From: an uncultured Eubacteriales bacterium
GTDB lineage: Bacteria; Bacillota; Clostridia; Lachnospirales; Lachnospiraceae
Assembly: GCA_900318615.1 (NCBI GenBank)
Contig: ONLK01000017.1
Coordinates: 1 to 64,000 of the forward strand
Reading direction: 5' to 3'
Length of the DNA: 64,000 nt
Below the pieces are notes generated by a model. That model made no database searches and was not told the DNA's origin. It saw nothing but the letters and a program-made list of their open reading frames with translations. Positions 30,961-40,723 of the stretch are shown here, piece by piece. The translations under genes were made by a program, and so were the position numbers. Each line of letters begins with the position of its first letter. Within the stretch, counting starts at the first letter, position 1.

Positions 30961-33900
30961 TCACTGATTGTCATCGCTGCCGCTGTCATCGGCGTCGTAC
31001 TGTTCCTGGAAATCGATATCCTCATCGGAGATATCCGTATTTCCTATGGAAGAGGTGTCCTCCTCCTCACCGACATCCGCCAGCTCTCCGTTAACGAATT
31101 CCTGCGTAGAGTAACCGTTGGAGCTGAAATCCTCGCGATCCTGATAGCTTCTGCGCGGTCCGTTATCCTCCAGAACAGAACGGAAGCTCGGATCGATGTC
31201 ATCCGTCTGTGCGCTGATATCAACTTCCTCGTACTTCCCGTTGTTCTCCTTCAGGACACGCATATCAAGGCCAAGAGACTGCATTTCCTTCAGCAGTACA
31301 CGGAACGACTCCGGCACGCCGGCCTCCGGAATATTCTGGCCCTTGATGATGGCCTCGTATGTCTTTACACGCCCGATGACATCATCGGACTTAACGGTCA
31401 GGATTTCCTGCAGCGTATAGGCGGCGCCGTAGGCTTCCAGCGCCCAAACCTCCATCTCTCCAAAGCGCTGACCTCCGAACTGAGCCTTGCCGCCCAGAGG
31501 CTGCTGTGTAACCAGAGAATATGGACCGGTAGAGCGGGCATGGATTTTATCATCTACCAGGTGGTGCAGTTTCAGATAGTTCATGAAACCGATGGTTGTC
31601 TTTCCATCGAATTTTTCGCCGGTACGCCCGTCACGAAGCTGTACCCTGCCGTCGCGGGTAATCGGAACGCCCTTCCATTCTTCTCTGTGGTCGCGGTTGT
31701 CATACAGATATTTCATGACCTCCGGTCCGAGTTCTTCCCCGTGTTTAGCCTCGAACTCATCCCACTCGAGATTTGCGTAATCGTTGGCGGCTTCCAGTGT
31801 ATCGCCGATATCCTTTTCGTTTGCGCCGTCGAAGATCGGCGTCGATACGTTAAATCCAAGTACTTTTGCTGCCAGGCTCAGATGAATCTCCAGTACCTGT
31901 CCGATGTTCATACGGGAAGGTACGCCCAGCGGGTTCAGACAGATATCCAGCGGACGGCCGTTCGGCAGATACGGCATATCCTCTACCGGAAGTACGCGGG
32001 AAACAACACCCTTATTTCCATGGCGGCCGGCCATCTTATCGCCTACCTGGATCTTTCTCTTCTGAGCAATGTAAATACGAACGCTCATGTTTACGCCGGG
32101 AGCCAGTTCATCACTGTTCTCCCTGGTAAAGATTTTCGCATCTACAACAATACCGTACTCGCCATGCGGAACCTTCAGAGAAGTATCGCGAACCTCGCGT
32201 GCCTTCTCACCGAAAATAGCGCGAAGCAGGCGCTCCTCCGCTGTCAGTTCGGTTTCCCCCTTCGGAGTAACCTTGCCGACCAGGATGTCTCCGGCGCGGA
32301 CTTCGGCACCGATCCGGATGATACCGTTTTCATCCAGATTCTTCAGGGCTTCATCGCCGACACCCGGAACGTCCCGTGTAATCTCTTCCGGACCGAGCTT
32401 TGTATCACGGCTCTGGCACTCATATTCCTCAATATGAACAGAGGTATATACATCGTTCTGCACCAGTTTCTCGCTGAGCAGGACAGCATCCTCATAGTTG
32501 TAGCCTTCCCACTCCATGAAACCGATCAGCGGATTCTTGCCTAGTGCCAGCTCACCGTTGCAGGTTGAAGCGCCGTCGGCAATGACATCTCCCTGTTCTA
32601 CGTGCTCCCCTTTATTTACGATCGGCTTCTGGTTATAGCAGTTGCTCTGATTGCTTCGCACAAACTTGCGGAGCTTATACTCTTCCTTGTTTCCATCATC
32701 CGTCCTGATCACTATGCGGTTGGATTCAGAACGCTCAACGGTACCGGAATGTCTGGCCAGAACGCAGACACCGGAGTCGACCGCTGCCTTTACTTCAATG
32801 CCCGTACCTACAACCGGAGCTTCCGTTGTCAGAAGAGGAACCGCCTGACGCTGCATATTGGAACCCATCAGGGCACGGTTCGCATCGTCGTTCTGCAGGA
32901 ACGGAATAAGTGCGGTAGCAACTGAAAATACCATACGCGGAGATACATCCATGTACTCAAACATATTTCTCGGATATGCCTGTGTTTCATCGCGAAAACG
33001 CCCGGAAACATTCTTTTCAATGAAATGTCCTTCTTCATCCAGCCGGGCATTTGCCTGTGCTACATGGTAGTTGTCTTCCTCATCCGCCGTCATATATTCA
33101 ACTTCATCTGTAACGACCGGGTTCTCCGGGTCGGTGCGGTCAACCTTGCGGTACGGAGCCTCAATGAAGCCGTACTCATTGATACGCGCATAGCTGGCCA
33201 GTGAGTTGATCAAACCGATGTTCGGACCTTCCGGTGTCTCAACCGGGCACATTCTGCCGTAATGAGAATAATGGACATCGCGGACTTCGAATCCGGCGCG
33301 ATCCCTGGAAAGACCTCCCGGGCCGAGGGCTGACAGACGTCTCTTGTGCGTCAGCTCGGAAAGCGGGTTATTCTGATCCATGAACTGGGACAGCTGTGAA
33401 GATCCGAAGAATTCTTTCACGGCAGCCGTTACCGGTTTTATGTTGATCAGTGACTGCGGCGAAATGCCTTCCGGCTCCTGGGTCGACATGCGCTCACGGA
33501 CAACTCTCTCCAGTCTGGAAAGACCAATGCGGTACTGGTTCTGCAGCAATTCTCCGACGGCACGGATACGGCGGTTGCCCAGATGGTCGATATCGTCGTT
33601 ATTTCCAATGCCCCACTCCAGATGCATGTTATAATTAATGGAAGCAAAAATATCTTCCTTTGTAATATGCTTCGGGACAAGCTCATGAACACTGCGGCGG
33701 ATTGCCTCGCGGATTTCCTCCGGATCCGTGTGTTCCTCCAGGATCCTTTCCAGCGCCGGATAGTAAACCAGTTCCGTGATGCCAAGTTCTTTCGGGTCGT
33801 CCACATCAACCCATTTTTTCAGATCTACCATCATGCTGGAAAGAACTTTTACATTTCTCTTTTCCGTCTGAATCATAACGGACGAAACCGCAGCATTCTG

Positions 33901-34866
33901 GATATCATCCGCGATTTTTCTTGTAACCGTTGTTCCAGCTTCCGCAATCACTTCCCCTGTGGTCGGGTCAATAACATCCTCGGCAAGAACATGCCCCGTA
34001 ATACGGTTGCGAAGGAGAAGCTTCTTATTATATTTATATCGTCCGACCTTGGCCAGATCATAACGTCTGGGGTCAAAGAACATGCCGGTAATCAGACTTT
34101 CAGCGCTGTCCGTAGCCACCGGTTCGCCCGGGCGCAATTTGCGGTACAGCTCCTGAATACCGGTCGTGTAACTGTTGGTTGTATCCTTTTTCAGAGTTTC
34201 AATGATCTTTGGTTCCTCACCAAAGTAATCTATGATTTCCTGGTTTGTACCAATGCCAAGTGCACGGATCAGCACCGTAACCGGTACTTTTCTGGTTCTG
34301 TCGACACGTACATTAAAAACATCATTGGAGTCCGTTTCATACTCAAGCCATGCGCCTCTGTTTGGAATCACCTGGCAGGAGTACAGAGTTTTTCCCAGCT
34401 TATCGTGGTCAATTGTATAATAGATCCCCGGTGAACGAACCAGCTGGCTGACGATAACACGTTCAGCACCGTTGATTACGAATGTTCCGGTGTCCGTCAT
34501 CAGCGGCAGATCCCCCATGAAAATTTCATGCTCGCTGATTTCATCATTTTCTTTATTATGGAGTCTTACCTTTACCTTCAACGGGGCAGCATAAGTCGCA
34601 TCGCGTTCCACGCATTCCTCAATCGTATATTTTTTGTCTTCTTCGCACAGTTTGAAGTCAACAAATTCCAGACTCAGCTTTCCGCCATAGTCTTCAATCG
34701 GGGAAATGTCATCAAAAGCTTCCTTCAGGCCATCGGTAAGGAACCAGTGATAAGAGTCCTTCTGAACTTCAATCAGATTAGGCATCTCAAGAACTTCTCT
34801 GGACCGCTGATAGCTCATTCGAAAGCTTTTGCCTGTTTTAATAGGACGGATCCTGTTTTTCTCCAT
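30961..34866 (-). CDS. rpoB: DNA-directed RNA polymerase subunit beta
   Basis: About 1301 residues. The rifampicin region reads [20 protein letters not shown] followed by [10 protein letters not shown], with the Asp, His and Ser positions of common resistance mutations unchanged, so susceptibility is predicted. Conserved GRHGNKGV and [15 protein letters not shown] are present. The start is the ATG at 34866 behind AGAGGTG; the frame open to 34938 is upstream leader. A perfect-spacing promoter lies 86 bases upstream. The C-terminus carries a 50-residue acidic tail. Confidence 0.98.
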   Translation of the reverse strand: MEKNRIRPIKTGKSFRMSYQRSREVLEMPNLIEVQKDSYHWFLTDGLKEAFDDISPIEDYGGKLSLEFVDFKLCEEDKKYTIEECVERDATYAAPLKVKVRLHNKENDEISEHEIFMGDLPLMTDTGTFVINGAERVIVSQLVRSPGIYYTIDHDKLGKTLYSCQVIPNRGAWLEYETDSNDVFNVRVDRTRKVPVTVLIRALGIGTNQEIIDYFGEEPKIIETLKKDTTNSYTTGIQELYRKLRPGEPVATDSAESLITGMFFDPRRYDLAKVGRYKYNKKLLLRNRITGHVLAEDVIDPTTGEVIAEAGTTVTRKIADDIQNAAVSSVMIQTEKRNVKVLSSMMVDLKKWVDVDDPKELGITELVYYPALERILEEHTDPEEIREAIRRSVHELVPKHITKEDIFASINYNMHLEWGIGNNDDIDHLGNRRIRAVGELLQNQYRIGLSRLERVVRERMSTQEPEGISPQSLINIKPVTAAVKEFFGSSQLSQFMDQNNPLSELTHKRRLSALGPGGLSRDRAGFEVRDVHYSHYGRMCPVETPEGPNIGLINSLASYARINEYGFIEAPYRKVDRTDPENPVVTDEVEYMTADEEDNYHVAQANARLDEEGHFIEKNVSGRFRDETQAYPRNMFEYMDVSPRMVFSVATALIPFLQNDDANRALMGSNMQRQAVPLLTTEAPVVGTGIEVKAAVDSGVCVLARHSGTVERSESNRIVIRTDDGNKEEYKLRKFVRSNQSNCYNQKPIVNKGEHVEQGDVIADGASTCNGELALGKNPLIGFMEWEGYNYEDAVLLSEKLVQNDVYTSVHIEEYECQSRDTKLGPEEITRDVPGVGDEALKNLDENGIIRIGAEVRAGDILVGKVTPKGETELTAEERLLRAIFGEKAREVRDTSLKVPHGEYGIVVDAKIFTRENSDELAPGVNMSVRIYIAQKRKIQVGDKMAGRHGNKGVVSRVLPVEDMPYLPNGRPLDICLNPLGVPSRMNIGQVLEIHLSLAAKVLGFNVSTPIFDGANEKDIGDTLEAANDYANLEWDEFEAKHGEELGPEVMKYLYDNRDHREEWKGVPITRDGRVQLRDGRTGEKFDGKTTIGFMNYLKLHHLVDDKIHARSTGPYSLVTQQPLGGKAQFGGQRFGEMEVWALEAYGAAYTLQEILTVKSDDVIGRVKTYEAIIKGQNIPEAGVPESFRVLLKEMQSLGLDMRVLKENNGKYEEVDISAQTDDIDPSFRSVLEDNGPRRSYQDREDFSSNGYSTQEFVNGELADVGEEEDTSSIGNTDISDEDIDFQEQYDADDSGSDDNQ

Positions 34867-34951
34867 TGATGTTTCACCTCTGTTCTTTCTGCTGTCGCAT
34901 GCTACAATCAGGGCGCAATACGCCAATCTTCTGCACAATAGTGCAACCTAC

Positions 34952-34980
34952 ACTATATCACCGTGCCAAATTTCTGTCAA
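34952..34980 (-). promoter_or_regulatory. Promoter of rpoBC
   Basis: TTGACA (34975-34980) and TATAGT (34952-34957) are 17 bases apart on the minus strand, between the rplL terminator and rpoB. It would allow RNA polymerase genes to be expressed separately from rplJL. Confidence 0.85.
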
Positions 34981-35061
34981 GCAGTTTATTGAAAAACCAA
35001 TGGCTGTTTACAGCGCTTCGGCTGCCGGTTTCGTCTGAAAATTAAAAATGACAGCCTCCAC

Positions 35062-35095
35062 AAAAAAAGACAGGCCCGCTTTCTGCTGGCCTGTC
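35062..35095 (-). terminator. Terminator after rplL
   Basis: GACAGGCC pairs with GGCCTGTC across an 11-base loop, followed on the minus strand by seven Ts. It stands 27 bases after rplL and before the rpoB promoter, so it likely reduces read-through into rpoBC. Confidence 0.9.
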
Positions 35096-35121
35096 TCCGC
35101 ATTTTTTCCGGATGAAAGCAA

Positions 35122-35493
35122 TTATTTAAGGGTAACCTTAGCGCCTTCAGCTTCGATCTTTGTCTTCATTTCCTCTGCTTCAGCCTTGGAAACCTGCTCT
35201 TTGATTACCTTCGGGGCACCCTCAACGAGTTCCTTTGCCTCTTTCAGGCCGAGACCGGTAATCTCACGAACAACTTTGATAACTTTGATCTTGTTGGCAC
35301 CGATATCGGTAAGCTCAACGTCAAACTCCGTCTTCTCTTCTGCCTGTTCAGCCGGAGCTGCTGCTGCAACGGCAACACCTGCTGCTGCAGAAACGCCAAA
35401 CTCCTCTTCCATAGCTTTTACAAGATCATTCAGTTCAAGAACGGAAAGTTCCTTAACAGCATCGATAAACTCCTGTGTGGATAATTTAGCCAT
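35122..35493 (-). CDS. rplL: 50S ribosomal protein L7/L12
   Basis: L7/L12 forms the mobile stalk that recruits translation factors. The 123-residue product has the N-terminal dimerisation helices ([12 protein letters not shown]), an alanine-rich hinge (about 35-50), and the C-terminal domain with [23 protein letters not shown] and ending in GAKVTLK. It follows rplJ by about 100 bases, with AGGAGG before the ATG. Confidence 0.97.
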   Translation of the reverse strand: MAKLSTQEFIDAVKELSVLELNDLVKAMEEEFGVSAAAGVAVAAAAPAEQAEEKTEFDVELTDIGANKIKVIKVVREITGLGLKEAKELVEGAPKVIKEQVSKAEAEEMKTKIEAEGAKVTLK

Positions 35494-35597
35494 TTTTAAT
35501 TCCTCCTGATTTTCATTTCATAATAAATAAGATGTAACTTCAATTACTATTCCTGCATGGTACATGAAACGATATCTTTCGCAGGATATTTTCCAGC

Positions 35598-36101
35598 TCA
35601 GGCCTGGGCAGCAGTTTCTCCGTCCTTTTCTGCAATCTGCTTCAGAACGCGGGCCAGTTTGGAGATCGGTGACTGCATAGAACCACACAGTCTGCCAAGA
35701 AGAACGTCCCTGGACGGAACTTCGGATAATGCCTCTGTTGCAGCTTTGTCATAGAATTTTCCGTCTACAACAGAAGCTACCAGGCCAAGCGGTTCAACTT
35801 TCTTCGCATATTTTGCAATGATTCTGGCCGGCGCTGTTTCATCATCTTTAGAAATAGCGATCGCATTCGGTCCTTTCAGATAATCACACAGCGGCTCAAG
35901 CTCTGTGCCCTTGAATGCGAAGTTCATCATTGTGTTCTTGTATACTTTGTAAGTAACGCCTGCTTCTCTCAGCTCTTTGCGAAGAGCCGTATCATCAGCC
36001 ACGTTAATTCCGCTGTACTGAGCAAGAACAACCGCCTTGGCACCCTTGACGCTTTCAGAGATTTCTTCTACAACTGGTTTCTTCTCTTCAACTTTTGCCA
36101 T
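35598..36101 (-). CDS. rplJ: 50S ribosomal protein L10
   Basis: L10 anchors L7/L12 dimers to the ribosome and represses translation of its own mRNA through the leader. With the ATG at 36101, behind AAGGAGGTG, it is 167 residues with the typical SVKGAKAVVLAQYSGINV and YKVYKNTMMNFA segments and a C-terminal helix for L7/L12 binding. The longer frame to 36146 extends into the leader. The 5' region has an attenuator-like hairpin. Confidence 0.96.
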   Translation of the reverse strand: MAKVEEKKPVVEEISESVKGAKAVVLAQYSGINVADDTALRKELREAGVTYKVYKNTMMNFAFKGTELEPLCDYLKGPNAIAISKDDETAPARIIAKYAKKVEPLGLVASVVDGKFYDKAATEALSEVPSRDVLLGRLCGSMQSPISKLARVLKQIAEKDGETAAQA

Positions 36102-36162
36102 GTAATGGTGCACCTCCTTATAGATTTGACGTACAGCCTCAGACAAAAACGTATTTTCACTA

Positions 36163-36290
36163 ACAAAAAAGCCTCTTCGACGGCGCGCGTGAAGAGGGAC
36201 TTACATTCAATACGAATTGTACTCCTCGGCAGGCGTTTTCACATTATGCCGTCGTGTAACTCCGGCACCTGCTGTCTTTGGCAGTCATCG
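36163..36290 (-). ncRNA. L10-type leader with attenuator hairpin
   Basis: Between the rplJ promoter and the rplJ start lies about 190 bases of leader. On the minus strand a hairpin of CCTCTTC with GAAGAGG (36172-36197) is followed by TTTTTTG, a good intrinsic terminator, preceded by paired GC-rich segments near 36215-36285. This agrees with the L10 leader known in Bacillota, where L10-L12 binding controls read-through. Assignment to that RNA family is from position and layout, not from a covariance search. Confidence 0.75.
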
Positions 36291-36296
36291 GGTTTT

Positions 36297-36326
36297 ATTT
36301 TAATACATTCTGCTTTTATTTGTCAA
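36297..36326 (-). promoter_or_regulatory. Promoter of rplJ-rplL
   Basis: TTGACA (36321-36326) and TAAAAT (36297-36302) lie 18 bases apart on the minus strand, just after the hairpin behind rplA and before the L10 leader. Confidence 0.8.
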
Positions 36327-36335
36327 TGTTTTTTT

Positions 36336-36375
36336 AACAGAGAACCCCGCCGTTTTCACGGCGGGGTTCTCTGTT
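36336..36375 (-). other. Perfect 17-bp stem-loop between rplA and rplJ, no U tract
   Basis: AACAGAGAACCCCGCCG pairs perfectly with its complement around a six-base loop. In the direction of rplKA transcription it is followed by seven As, not Us, then at once by the TTGACA of the rplJ promoter. The U-run needed for intrinsic termination is therefore missing in that direction. It may stabilise the rplKA 3' end or act as a processing site. Confidence 0.85.
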
Positions 36376-36401
36376 AGCGGATTTAATTCATCTGTCCTTA
36401 A

Positions 36402-37091
36402 TTAAAGCTTTGCGGTATTCAGTCTGATGCCAGGTCCCATGGTAGTGGAAATAACTACGCTCTTCAGGTACTGGCCTTTCAGCGTTGCGGGTCTTGCCTT
36501 GTCAATAGCTTCAATCAGTGTCTGGAAGTTTTCGTTTAACTGCTGCTCAGTAAAGGAAGCCTTTCCGATCGGCACATGGATAATGTTTGCCTTATCCAGT
36601 CTGTACTCAATTTTACCGGCTTTAATATCCTGAATAGCCTTCGTAACATCCATGGTTACAGTTCCGGCCTTCGGATTCGGCATTAAGCCCTTCGGTCCAA
36701 GGATACGGCCCAGACGTCCTACAGTACCCATCATATCCGGGGTAGCTACAACAACGTCAAAGTCGAGCCAGCCTTCATTCTGGATCTTCGGGATCAGTTC
36801 CTGTCCGCCTACGTAATCCGCCCCTGCTGCCTGCGCTTCATCAGCCTTGGCGCCTTTTGCGAACACAAGGACACGGACTTTCTTTCCGGTTCCATTCGGA
36901 AGAACTACAGCGCCGCGGATCTGCTGATCCGCATGGCGTCCGTCGCAGCCGGTACGGATATGTACTTCCACGGTCTCATCGAACTTGGCTGTAGCTGTTT
37001 TCTTTACAAGGCTGATTGCCTCTTCCTGGTCATACAGAGTTGCACGGTTGACATTTTTAGCCGCCTCTGTGTATTTCTTACCTCTCTTCAT
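36402..37091 (-). CDS. rplA: 50S ribosomal protein L1
   Basis: L1 forms the mobile stalk at the E site. The 229-residue protein has the family motif at [30 protein letters not shown], spanning the second domain, and the C-terminal [14 protein letters not shown]. It follows rplK by about 70 bases. The two form the second half of the rpmG-secE-nusG-rplKA transcript. Confidence 0.97.
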   Translation of the reverse strand: MKRGKKYTEAAKNVNRATLYDQEEAISLVKKTATAKFDETVEVHIRTGCDGRHADQQIRGAVVLPNGTGKKVRVLVFAKGAKADEAQAAGADYVGGQELIPKIQNEGWLDFDVVVATPDMMGTVGRLGRILGPKGLMPNPKAGTVTMDVTKAIQDIKAGKIEYRLDKANIIHVPIGKASFTEQQLNENFQTLIEAIDKARPATLKGQYLKSVVISTTMGPGIRLNTAKL

Positions 37092-37159
37092 CTTACCTAA
37101 CCTCCTGGTGGTATTTGCGGGATCAACCCTCCCACTTCATTGTCTGATCATCAAGTTCC

Positions 37160-37585
37160 TTATTCTTCAACCGTAACGCCCATACTTCTGGCCGTACCTG
37201 CAATCATGCTCATTGCAGTTTCAACGGAAGAAGCATTCAGATCAGGCATCTTCAGTTCAGCGATCTCGCGGATTTTGTCCTTGGAGATGGTAGCCACTTT
37301 GTTCTTATTCGGTTCTCCGGATGCTTTTTTCAGATTGCATGCTTTTTTAATAAGAACGGCTGCCGGCGGAGTCTTCGTAATAAAGCTGAAGCTTCTGTCC
37401 GCATATACTGTGATGACTACAGGGATAATCAGGTCGCCCTTGTCAGCGGTTCTGGCGTTGAATTCCTTTGTGAACTGTACAATGTTCACACCGTGCTGAC
37501 CAAGCGCCGGTCCTACTGGAGGAGCCGGAGTAGCCTTGCCTGCCGGGATCTGTAACTTAATATAAGCTGATACTTTCTTTGCCAT
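37160..37585 (-). CDS. rplK: 50S ribosomal protein L11
   Basis: L11 binds the GTPase-associated centre of 23S rRNA with L10 and is needed for stringent-response sensing. The 141-residue protein has the proline-rich N-terminus [20 protein letters not shown] and the C-terminal rRNA-binding domain. It lies between nusG and rplA in the canonical order. Confidence 0.97.
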   Translation of the reverse strand: MAKKVSAYIKLQIPAGKATPAPPVGPALGQHGVNIVQFTKEFNARTADKGDLIIPVVITVYADRSFSFITKTPPAAVLIKKACNLKKASGEPNKNKVATISKDKIREIAELKMPDLNASSVETAMSMIAGTARSMGVTVEE

Positions 37586-37633
37586 AATAATGACCTCCTT
37601 GTGGTAATTTCGGGGATTACCCTCCCACTGTCT

Positions 37634-38149
37634 TTACAATTTCCGAATGTCCGAGAAACTGATCTCAACCGGTGTTTCCCGTCCAAACAGCTCTACGTTG
37701 ATCGTAACAGTCTGCTTCTTGGCATTGATCGTCTGCACTTTACCGACGGTATCTTTCCAGATGCCGCTGATGACGTTCACCTGATCGCCCTCTTTGAAGT
37801 CGACTTCAATATTTGCAGACTGCACACCGAGATTAAACATCTCTATGTCGCTCAGAGGCACCGGTTTGGACCCCGGTCCTACGAATCCTGTAACACCCCG
37901 CGTATTGCGGATTACATACCAGGTATCGTCATTCATGATCATATTTACAAGAACATATCCGGGAAACATTTTCTTCTGAACCGTCTGCTTTTTGCCGTTT
38001 TTCATTTCAACAACTTCCTGCAGCGGAATTCTCACTTCAAAGATCTGATCCTGAAGATTACGGTTCTCTATTGTTTTCTCGATATTTGTTTTGACCTTAT
38101 TCTCATAACCGGAATAAGTGTGAGCTACATACCAGTGAGCTTCTGCCAT
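37634..38149 (-). CDS. nusG: Transcription termination/antitermination protein NusG
   Basis: NusG binds RNA polymerase and couples it to ribosomes or Rho. About 171 residues with the NGN domain opening EAHWYVAHTYSGYENKV and a C-terminal KOW domain around FKEGDQVNVISGIWKDTVG. I chose the ATG at 38149; the frame open to 38182 lacks a site for ribosome binding. It starts 34 bases after secE. Confidence 0.95.
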   Translation of the reverse strand: MAEAHWYVAHTYSGYENKVKTNIEKTIENRNLQDQIFEVRIPLQEVVEMKNGKKQTVQKKMFPGYVLVNMIMNDDTWYVIRNTRGVTGFVGPGSKPVPLSDIEMFNLGVQSANIEVDFKEGDQVNVISGIWKDTVGKVQTINAKKQTVTINVELFGRETPVEISFSDIRKL

Positions 38150-38183
38150 ATGATCACCTTTGTCCTTTGCACCCGAAACCAAG

Positions 38184-38381
38184 TTATAAACTAATCAGGA
38201 AATCAATTCCGTGCTGCGCGAGAAAATCAATCAATGCGATGATCGCGCCCAGAATAATGGAGACAACCAGCACAGCGCCGGTTTCCTTCCCGACATCCTG
38301 GCGTGTCGGCCAGATAATTTTCCTGAACTCAGCCTTCAGTCCATCGGACCATTTAACTTTCTTGGATGAATCTTTAGCCAT
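38184..38381 (-). CDS. secE: Preprotein translocase subunit SecE
   Basis: SecE is the essential single-spanning clamp subunit of the SecYEG channel. The 65-residue protein has a cytosolic amphipathic segment with FRKIIWPTRQDVGKET, which is the family signature, and then one hydrophobic helix. It is the short Gram-positive form. It is flanked by rpmG and nusG as usual. Confidence 0.94.
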   Translation of the reverse strand: MAKDSSKKVKWSDGLKAEFRKIIWPTRQDVGKETGAVLVVSIILGAIIALIDFLAQHGIDFLISL

Positions 38382-38413
38382 GACGGATCCTTCCTATTCA
38401 TTCCCGATTCAGA

Positions 38414-38563
38414 TTACTTTGTTTCCTTATGCAGCGTGTGTTTCTTGCAGAAACGGCAGTACTTCATCGTTTCCATGCGTTCCGGATGAGTCTTCTTGTC
38501 CTTCGTCGTATTGTAATTACGCTGTTTGCACTCCGTGCAAGCTAATGTGATACGTGTACGCAC
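38414..38563 (-). CDS. rpmG: 50S ribosomal protein L33 (zinc-binding form)
   Basis: With the GTG start at 38563 the protein is 49 residues, the family length, reading [16 protein letters not shown]. Two cysteine pairs (CTEC and CRFC) make this the zinc-binding type. The longer frame to 38605 adds 14 residues with no family match. It opens the secE-nusG-rplKA operon, with a promoter about 100 bases upstream. Confidence 0.93.
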   Translation of the reverse strand: MRTRITLACTECKQRNYNTTKDKKTHPERMETMKYCRFCKKHTLHKETK

Positions 38564-38667
38564 AACTTCCACTTCCTTCCTGAAATTATAGTTAAACGTA
38601 TTCAAAATGGCCCGCTAATACCATTCTCAGGGCGCACTTCGAGAGCCCCGCTTCCATACGCCCGTCA

Positions 38668-38697
38668 AGTATAGCACGGGCAATAATGATAAGTCAA
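38668..38697 (-). promoter_or_regulatory. Promoter of rpmG-secE-nusG
   Basis: TTGACT (38692-38697) and TATACT (38668-38673) are 18 bases apart on the minus strand, just past the proA stop. Confidence 0.8.
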
Positions 38698-38701
38698 GAT
38701 C

Positions 38702-39997
38702 CTATTTGGAACGGAAAGGAAGGTCCCTGTGGCGGAACTGCTTCCGTCCGGATGCATAATCACCGACCGTCTGCCCGCTGCCTTCAAGCAAATATTTGTA
38801 TGTAACCAGGCCTTCCAGGCCGACAGGGCCGCGGGCGTGCAGTTTGCTGGTACTGATACCGACTTCAGCGCCAAACCCGTAGCGATAGCCGTCCGCGAAG
38901 CGGGTGGAACAGTTCCGGTATACACCGGCGGAGTCAACCATGTGGAAGAAGAAAGCGGCAGTTTCATCGTTTTCCGTGATAATCGCATCGGTATGATGTG
39001 AACCATACCGGTTGATGTGGGCTGCTGCCCCCTTCACTCCGTCCACCAGAGCGCAGGTAATTTCCAAATCTCCGTATTCTTTATGAAAATCTTCAGGTTC
39101 CGCCATTCTCTCACATCCGGTCACGGCGGTTGTTTCCTCTGTCCCGTAAATTCTCACGCCGCAGTCTTTCATTTCCTTATTAAATAAAGGAAGAAATTTT
39201 CCCGCAATCTTCCGGTCCACAAGGACCGTTTCAACCGCATTGCAGGCAACCGGATACTGTGTCTTTGCATCCGCAATGACGCGAAGTGCCGTGTCAAAAT
39301 CCGCATCGGCATCTACGTAGATGTGACATACGCCATCGGCATGCCCCATCACCGGAATTTTGGTGTGATCCATGATGTAGCGGACAAATTTGTTCGAACC
39401 GCGGGGAATAAGCAAATCGACGCAGTCATCGCAGGATAAAAGTTCTTCGATCTGAGTGTGGTTCTCCGCCTGATACAGGCATTCGGCCGGCAGTCCGGCG
39501 GCAATAACAGCATTATGAATCAGGTCAAAGAGAACGCGGTTGGTGGCCGCCGTCTCTTTTCCGCCCTTCAAAACGGCACAATTTCCGCTTTTAATGCACA
39601 GACAGGAAATCTGCACAAGCGCGTCCGGGCGGGCTTCAAAGATCACGCCAATAACTCCGATGGGAACGGTAATTCGTGTCAGGACAAGATCTGCATCCAG
39701 TTCACGTTTCATCTGTATTTTCCCAACCGGATCCGGCAGAAGAATAAGCTGATCTATGCCGGCGGTTACATCCTGTAATTTTTTCTCATCAAAAGTAAGG
39801 CGTTTCTGTACCTGAACCGGAACCTGATTTTCTGCAGCCGCCCTCAGATCTTCCTCATTGGCTTCGAAAATCTTTGCTTTGTTCTGGAGAAGGCACTTTT
39901 TAACCGCACGCAGTGCACCGTTTCGAAGTTCAGGATCGGATGAGGCCATCTGCTGTGCCTTTTCTTTCATCATATAAACGGCTTTTCTGATATCCAT
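38702..39997 (-). CDS. proA: Glutamate-5-semialdehyde dehydrogenase (gamma-glutamyl phosphate reductase)
   Basis: ProA makes glutamate-5-semialdehyde from gamma-glutamyl phosphate with NADPH in proline synthesis. The protein (about 431 residues) has VIFEARPDALVQISCL, the catalytic cysteine in YPVACNAVETVLV, and the C-terminal ARGPVGLEGLVTYKY. The start is the ATG at 39997 behind GGAAGGAAAG. The kinase partner proB is not in this window, so the usual proBA operon is broken up here or lies elsewhere. The next operon (rpmG) begins right after its stop. Confidence 0.96.
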   Translation of the reverse strand: MDIRKAVYMMKEKAQQMASSDPELRNGALRAVKKCLLQNKAKIFEANEEDLRAAAENQVPVQVQKRLTFDEKKLQDVTAGIDQLILLPDPVGKIQMKRELDADLVLTRITVPIGVIGVIFEARPDALVQISCLCIKSGNCAVLKGGKETAATNRVLFDLIHNAVIAAGLPAECLYQAENHTQIEELLSCDDCVDLLIPRGSNKFVRYIMDHTKIPVMGHADGVCHIYVDADADFDTALRVIADAKTQYPVACNAVETVLVDRKIAGKFLPLFNKEMKDCGVRIYGTEETTAVTGCERMAEPEDFHKEYGDLEITCALVDGVKGAAAHINRYGSHHTDAIITENDETAAFFFHMVDSAGVYRNCSTRFADGYRYGFGAEVGISTSKLHARGPVGLEGLVTYKYLLEGSGQTVGDYASGRKQFRHRDLPFRSK

Positions 39998-40159
39998 ACT
40001 GATACTTTCCTTCCACAATATAACAGCAGTTTACAGTTTCACGGTAAACAGTTAGTCAAAGTATAACACAGGAAAAACCATTGCGGCAGCAAAACAATAA
40101 AACTGTTTTCGTGCTCGCCATCCGGGTGAGCAAAAAGACTATCTTCCGCAAAAAAGCCC

Positions 40160-40188
40160 TTGACACTAATACCCTACCTGGGTATACT
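40160..40188 (+). promoter_or_regulatory. csoR promoter with palindromic operator in the spacer
   Basis: TTGACA (40160-40165) and TATACT (40183-40188) lie 17 bases apart. The spacer and -10 contain a 6-5-6 palindrome, ATACCC-TACCT-GGGTAT (40169-40185), the G/C-tract inverted repeat typical of CsoR-family operators. A bound repressor would cover the -10 box, so copper-responsive autoregulation is inferred. Confidence 0.85.
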
Positions 40189-40213
40189 ATTTGCTACAGG
40201 AGGTACGAATTGC

Positions 40214-40633
40214 ATGAAAGAAGAAGCTGCGATCAAAAAAGAAGCTGCGGTCGATGATACAGCTGCAGGCATCATTGACAGTGCAAAGGATCATACTGGA
40301 AATAAGGACGTACATCCGGAAGCAGCCGGCTGCTGCTGCACGAAAGATGGTGACGAGCGTCACACCTACCGCAATACGGCTGAAAAGAAGGCTCTGATGC
40401 GCCGTCTTTCCATTATAGAAGGACAGATCCGCGGAATCAGGGGCATGCTCGACAATGACTGTTACTGTATCGATATTCTGACGCAGGTATCCGCTGCCAC
40501 CAGTGCATTGAACTGTTTTTCAAGAGAACTGCTCTCCGAACATTTAAAGAACTGTGTGAGGGAAGATGTCCAGGAAGGTCATGATGACAAGCTTGACGAA
40601 GTCATCCGCATTCTTCCAAAGCTTATGAAGTGA
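40214..40633 (+). CDS. csoR: CsoR-family copper-sensing repressor with Cys-rich extension
   Basis: The C-terminal 85 residues match CsoR: RRLSIIEGQIRGIRGMLDND, then the metal ligands Cys in CYCIDILTQ and His and Cys in SEHLKNCV. The all-helical tetramer releases DNA on Cu(I) binding. The first 45 residues are an unusual acidic extension with CCC at about 41-43, which may add a metal site. The start is the ATG at 40214 behind AGGAGG. Immediately downstream is the copper ATPase. Confidence 0.9.
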   Translation: MKEEAAIKKEAAVDDTAAGIIDSAKDHTGNKDVHPEAAGCCCTKDGDERHTYRNTAEKKALMRRLSIIEGQIRGIRGMLDNDCYCIDILTQVSAATSALNCFSRELLSEHLKNCVREDVQEGHDDKLDEVIRILPKLMK

Positions 40634-40723
40634 TGATGTCAGGGGCAAAAAGTCATAGAAGGAGCATGCCTGCATTCTTCCTCCGCTGTTTGCATCTGCA
40701 TTTTAGAAAGGATCGTGATAGAT

